Assembly: GCF_000315485.1 (NCBI RefSeq)
Contig: NZ_JH992941.1
Coordinates: 1,054,001-1,118,000 of the forward strand
Direction: 5' to 3'
Origin: Bacteroides oleiciplenus YIT 12058
Lineage (GTDB): Bacteria > Bacteroidota > Bacteroidia > Bacteroidales > Bacteroidaceae
Length of the DNA: 64,000 bases
The position numbers and the translations under genes are program-made. Under the pieces are notes generated by a model, which was not told the origin of the DNA, searched no databases, and saw only the letters and a list, made by a program, of their open reading frames with translations. Below, in pieces: positions 62,755-64,000 of this stretch. Position 1 is the first letter of the stretch, and every line of letters starts with the position of its first letter.

Positions 62755-64000
62755 TCATTCAATCAATTCCTTCGCCCTTTCCAGTGCTACATTGATATTC
62801 GGACAAATATTCTTTTCACCCAAAAGCTCGTAGAAACCGGACTTCTCCAATACCTTGTGCACCTTCTCATTTACTCCGGAAAGTACGATTGTTGTTTTCT
62901 CACGTTGAGCCATCTGACAAAGGCTTGTCAGGTTGTGAATACCTGTAGAATCAATGAAAGGCACCTTCCTCATACGGATAATGCGTACTTTGGGACGGTC
63001 ACCCAGTCTGGACATAATTTCTTCAAACTTAGTGGCAATACCGAAAAAGTATGGACCATTGATTTCATATACTTCCACCCCTTCCGGGATAATCAGATTT
63101 TCTTCGTTTACATGAATGTCAGATTCAGCATTCAAATCTATCTCATCTTTGATAACGGAGATTTCGGTAGTTTCCATTACACGGTGCATAAAGAGTACAC
63201 AAGCAATGACCAGGCCAACTTCAATGGCAATCGTCAAATCGAAGATAACCGTCAGGAAGAAAGTAATCAGCAGAACGGTCACATCTGATTTCGGGTTCTT
63301 CAATAAAGCCTTGAATGTGCGCCATCCACTCATATTATAGGAAACTATTACCAGTACGCCTGCCAGGCAAGCCATCGGTATATATTGTGCCAGCGGCATA
63401 AGGAACAGTAGGATAAGTAACAATACTACTGCATGAACCATACCTGCAACAGGGGTTTTACCACCGTTATTGATATTTGCCATCGTGCGTGCGATAGCTC
63501 CTGTAGCAGGAATACCACCAAATAAAGGTGTAATCAAATTGGCTGCTCCTTGTGCAATCAATTCCGTATTGGAATCGTGCTTGTCACCGATGACACCATC
63601 CGCTACCGTGGCAGAAAGCAATGATTCGATAGCTCCCAATACGGCAATGGTGATGGCAACAGGAAATAGATTCTTGATAGCTTCCCAATTCAGGGAAGGC
63701 ATCACTGCATCAGGAAGTTCGGCCTTAATGCTGAAACGGTCGCCAATAGTATCGATACAAGTAATGCCACCGTATGTTTTCATCAGATACACCGCCACCG
63801 TCACTACAATAATAGCAATCAGCGAACCGGGTATCTTCTTCGAGAATTTCGGAGTTATGGCAATAATTACGATACTGACAATACTGACAATCGTATTCCA
63901 CCAATTGATGGTATCGAAATGCCGGAAATAGATCATACATTTCCCCACAAAGTCACCCGGAACTTTTTCACCACCGAAATTAAGTCCGAAGATATCGGCA
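62755..64000 (-). CDS. SulP-family inorganic anion transporter, 5' end beyond the window
   Basis: The open frame continues through the right edge of the window, so the N-terminal transmembrane part is missing. The visible 415 residues carry C-terminal membrane helices (SIVIIAITPKFSKKIPGSLI, AVLGAIESLLSATVADGVIG, NTELIAQGAANLITPLFGGI) and a cytoplasmic STAS domain (about the last 110 residues, with the phosphorylatable Ser of IDSTG). SulP proteins carry sulfate, bicarbonate or other anions with Na or H. The ATG at 63948 is internal and is not the start. Confidence 0.9.
   Translation of the reverse strand, partial: ADIFGLNFGGEKVPGDFVGKCMIYFRHFDTINWWNTIVSIVSIVIIAITPKFSKKIPGSLIAIIVVTVAVYLMKTYGGITCIDTIGDRFSIKAELPDAVMPSLNWEAIKNLFPVAITIAVLGAIESLLSATVADGVIGDKHDSNTELIAQGAANLITPLFGGIPATGAIARTMANINNGGKTPVAGMVHAVVLLLILLFLMPLAQYIPMACLAGVLVIVSYNMSGWRTFKALLKNPKSDVTVLLITFFLTVIFDLTIAIEVGLVIACVLFMHRVMETTEISVIKDEIDLNAESDIHVNEENLIIPEGVEVYEINGPYFFGIATKFEEIMSRLGDRPKVRIIRMRKVPFIDSTGIHNLTSLCQMAQREKTTIVLSGVNEKVHKVLEKSGFYELLGEKNICPNINVALERAKELIE

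Overview
The window looks like a chromosome segment of a gut Bacteroides species (phylum Bacteroidota). The reasons are three SusC/SusD outer-membrane pairs in polysaccharide-utilisation context, Bacteroides-type promoter elements (TAnnTTTG at -7 with TTTG at about -33), Bacteroides-restricted families (DUF3836, DUF4294, a PorZ-like protein) and the A-rich sequence upstream of start codons. No phage, integrase, transposase, tRNA, rRNA or CRISPR array was seen.

Layout. 1-2.9 kb: a small DUF3836 secreted protein and an unusual hybrid-like sensor histidine kinase with a duplicated sensor/DHp half. 3.0-46.9 kb: one large carbohydrate locus, described below. 47-49.6 kb: a DMT exporter and a YhcG-type nuclease, followed by a possible 50-aa companion. 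49.7-64 kb: housekeeping genes (leuS, a YitT transporter, rdgB, a PorZ-like propeller, nadA, a SpoU methyltransferase, DUF4294, a helix-hairpin-helix beta-barrel, a radical SAM enzyme, a flavin reductase and a SulP transporter cut by the window end).

The carbohydrate locus has a centre and two arms pointing outwards. The centre (12.3-20.9 kb) holds a LacI-type regulator and, on the minus strand, fucI (L-fucose/D-arabinose isomerase), a DUF6786 lipoprotein, a FucP-type symporter and an AraB-type ribulokinase. A secreted protein of unknown function is divergently transcribed. The left arm (minus strand, 3.0-12.3 kb) continues the same operon with GH172, SusC, SusD, GH97 and a DUF4185/GH183 lipoprotein. 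The right arm (plus strand, 21.2-46.9 kb) has a truncated copy of the kinase, then GH172, SusC/SusD, a small lipoprotein, GH116, GH172, SusC/SusD, a degenerate SGNH/DUF4886 lipoprotein, a larger GH172, a second DUF4185/GH183 and a GH38 alpha-mannosidase. GH183 (endo), GH172 (exo-alpha) and GH116 (exo-beta) are the three families reported to dismantle the D-arabinan of mycobacterial arabinogalactan and lipoarabinomannan. FucI converts D-arabinose to D-ribulose and AraB-type kinases accept D-ribulose. I therefore infer a complete D-arabinan utilisation locus. The GH38 mannosidase would suit mannose-capped lipoarabinomannan.

The most unusual structure is a 956-bp inverted repeat. The 3' two-thirds of the kinase gene (12358-13313) is repeated in opposite orientation at 21195-22150 with one difference in 956 bases by my reading. 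Each copy is followed by a GH172 gene. Recombination between the copies would invert the 7.9-kb centre, keep one full kinase gene, and attach the regulator/isomerase/permease/kinase operon to the right arm instead of the left. This may be a reversible switch between two enzyme and transporter sets.
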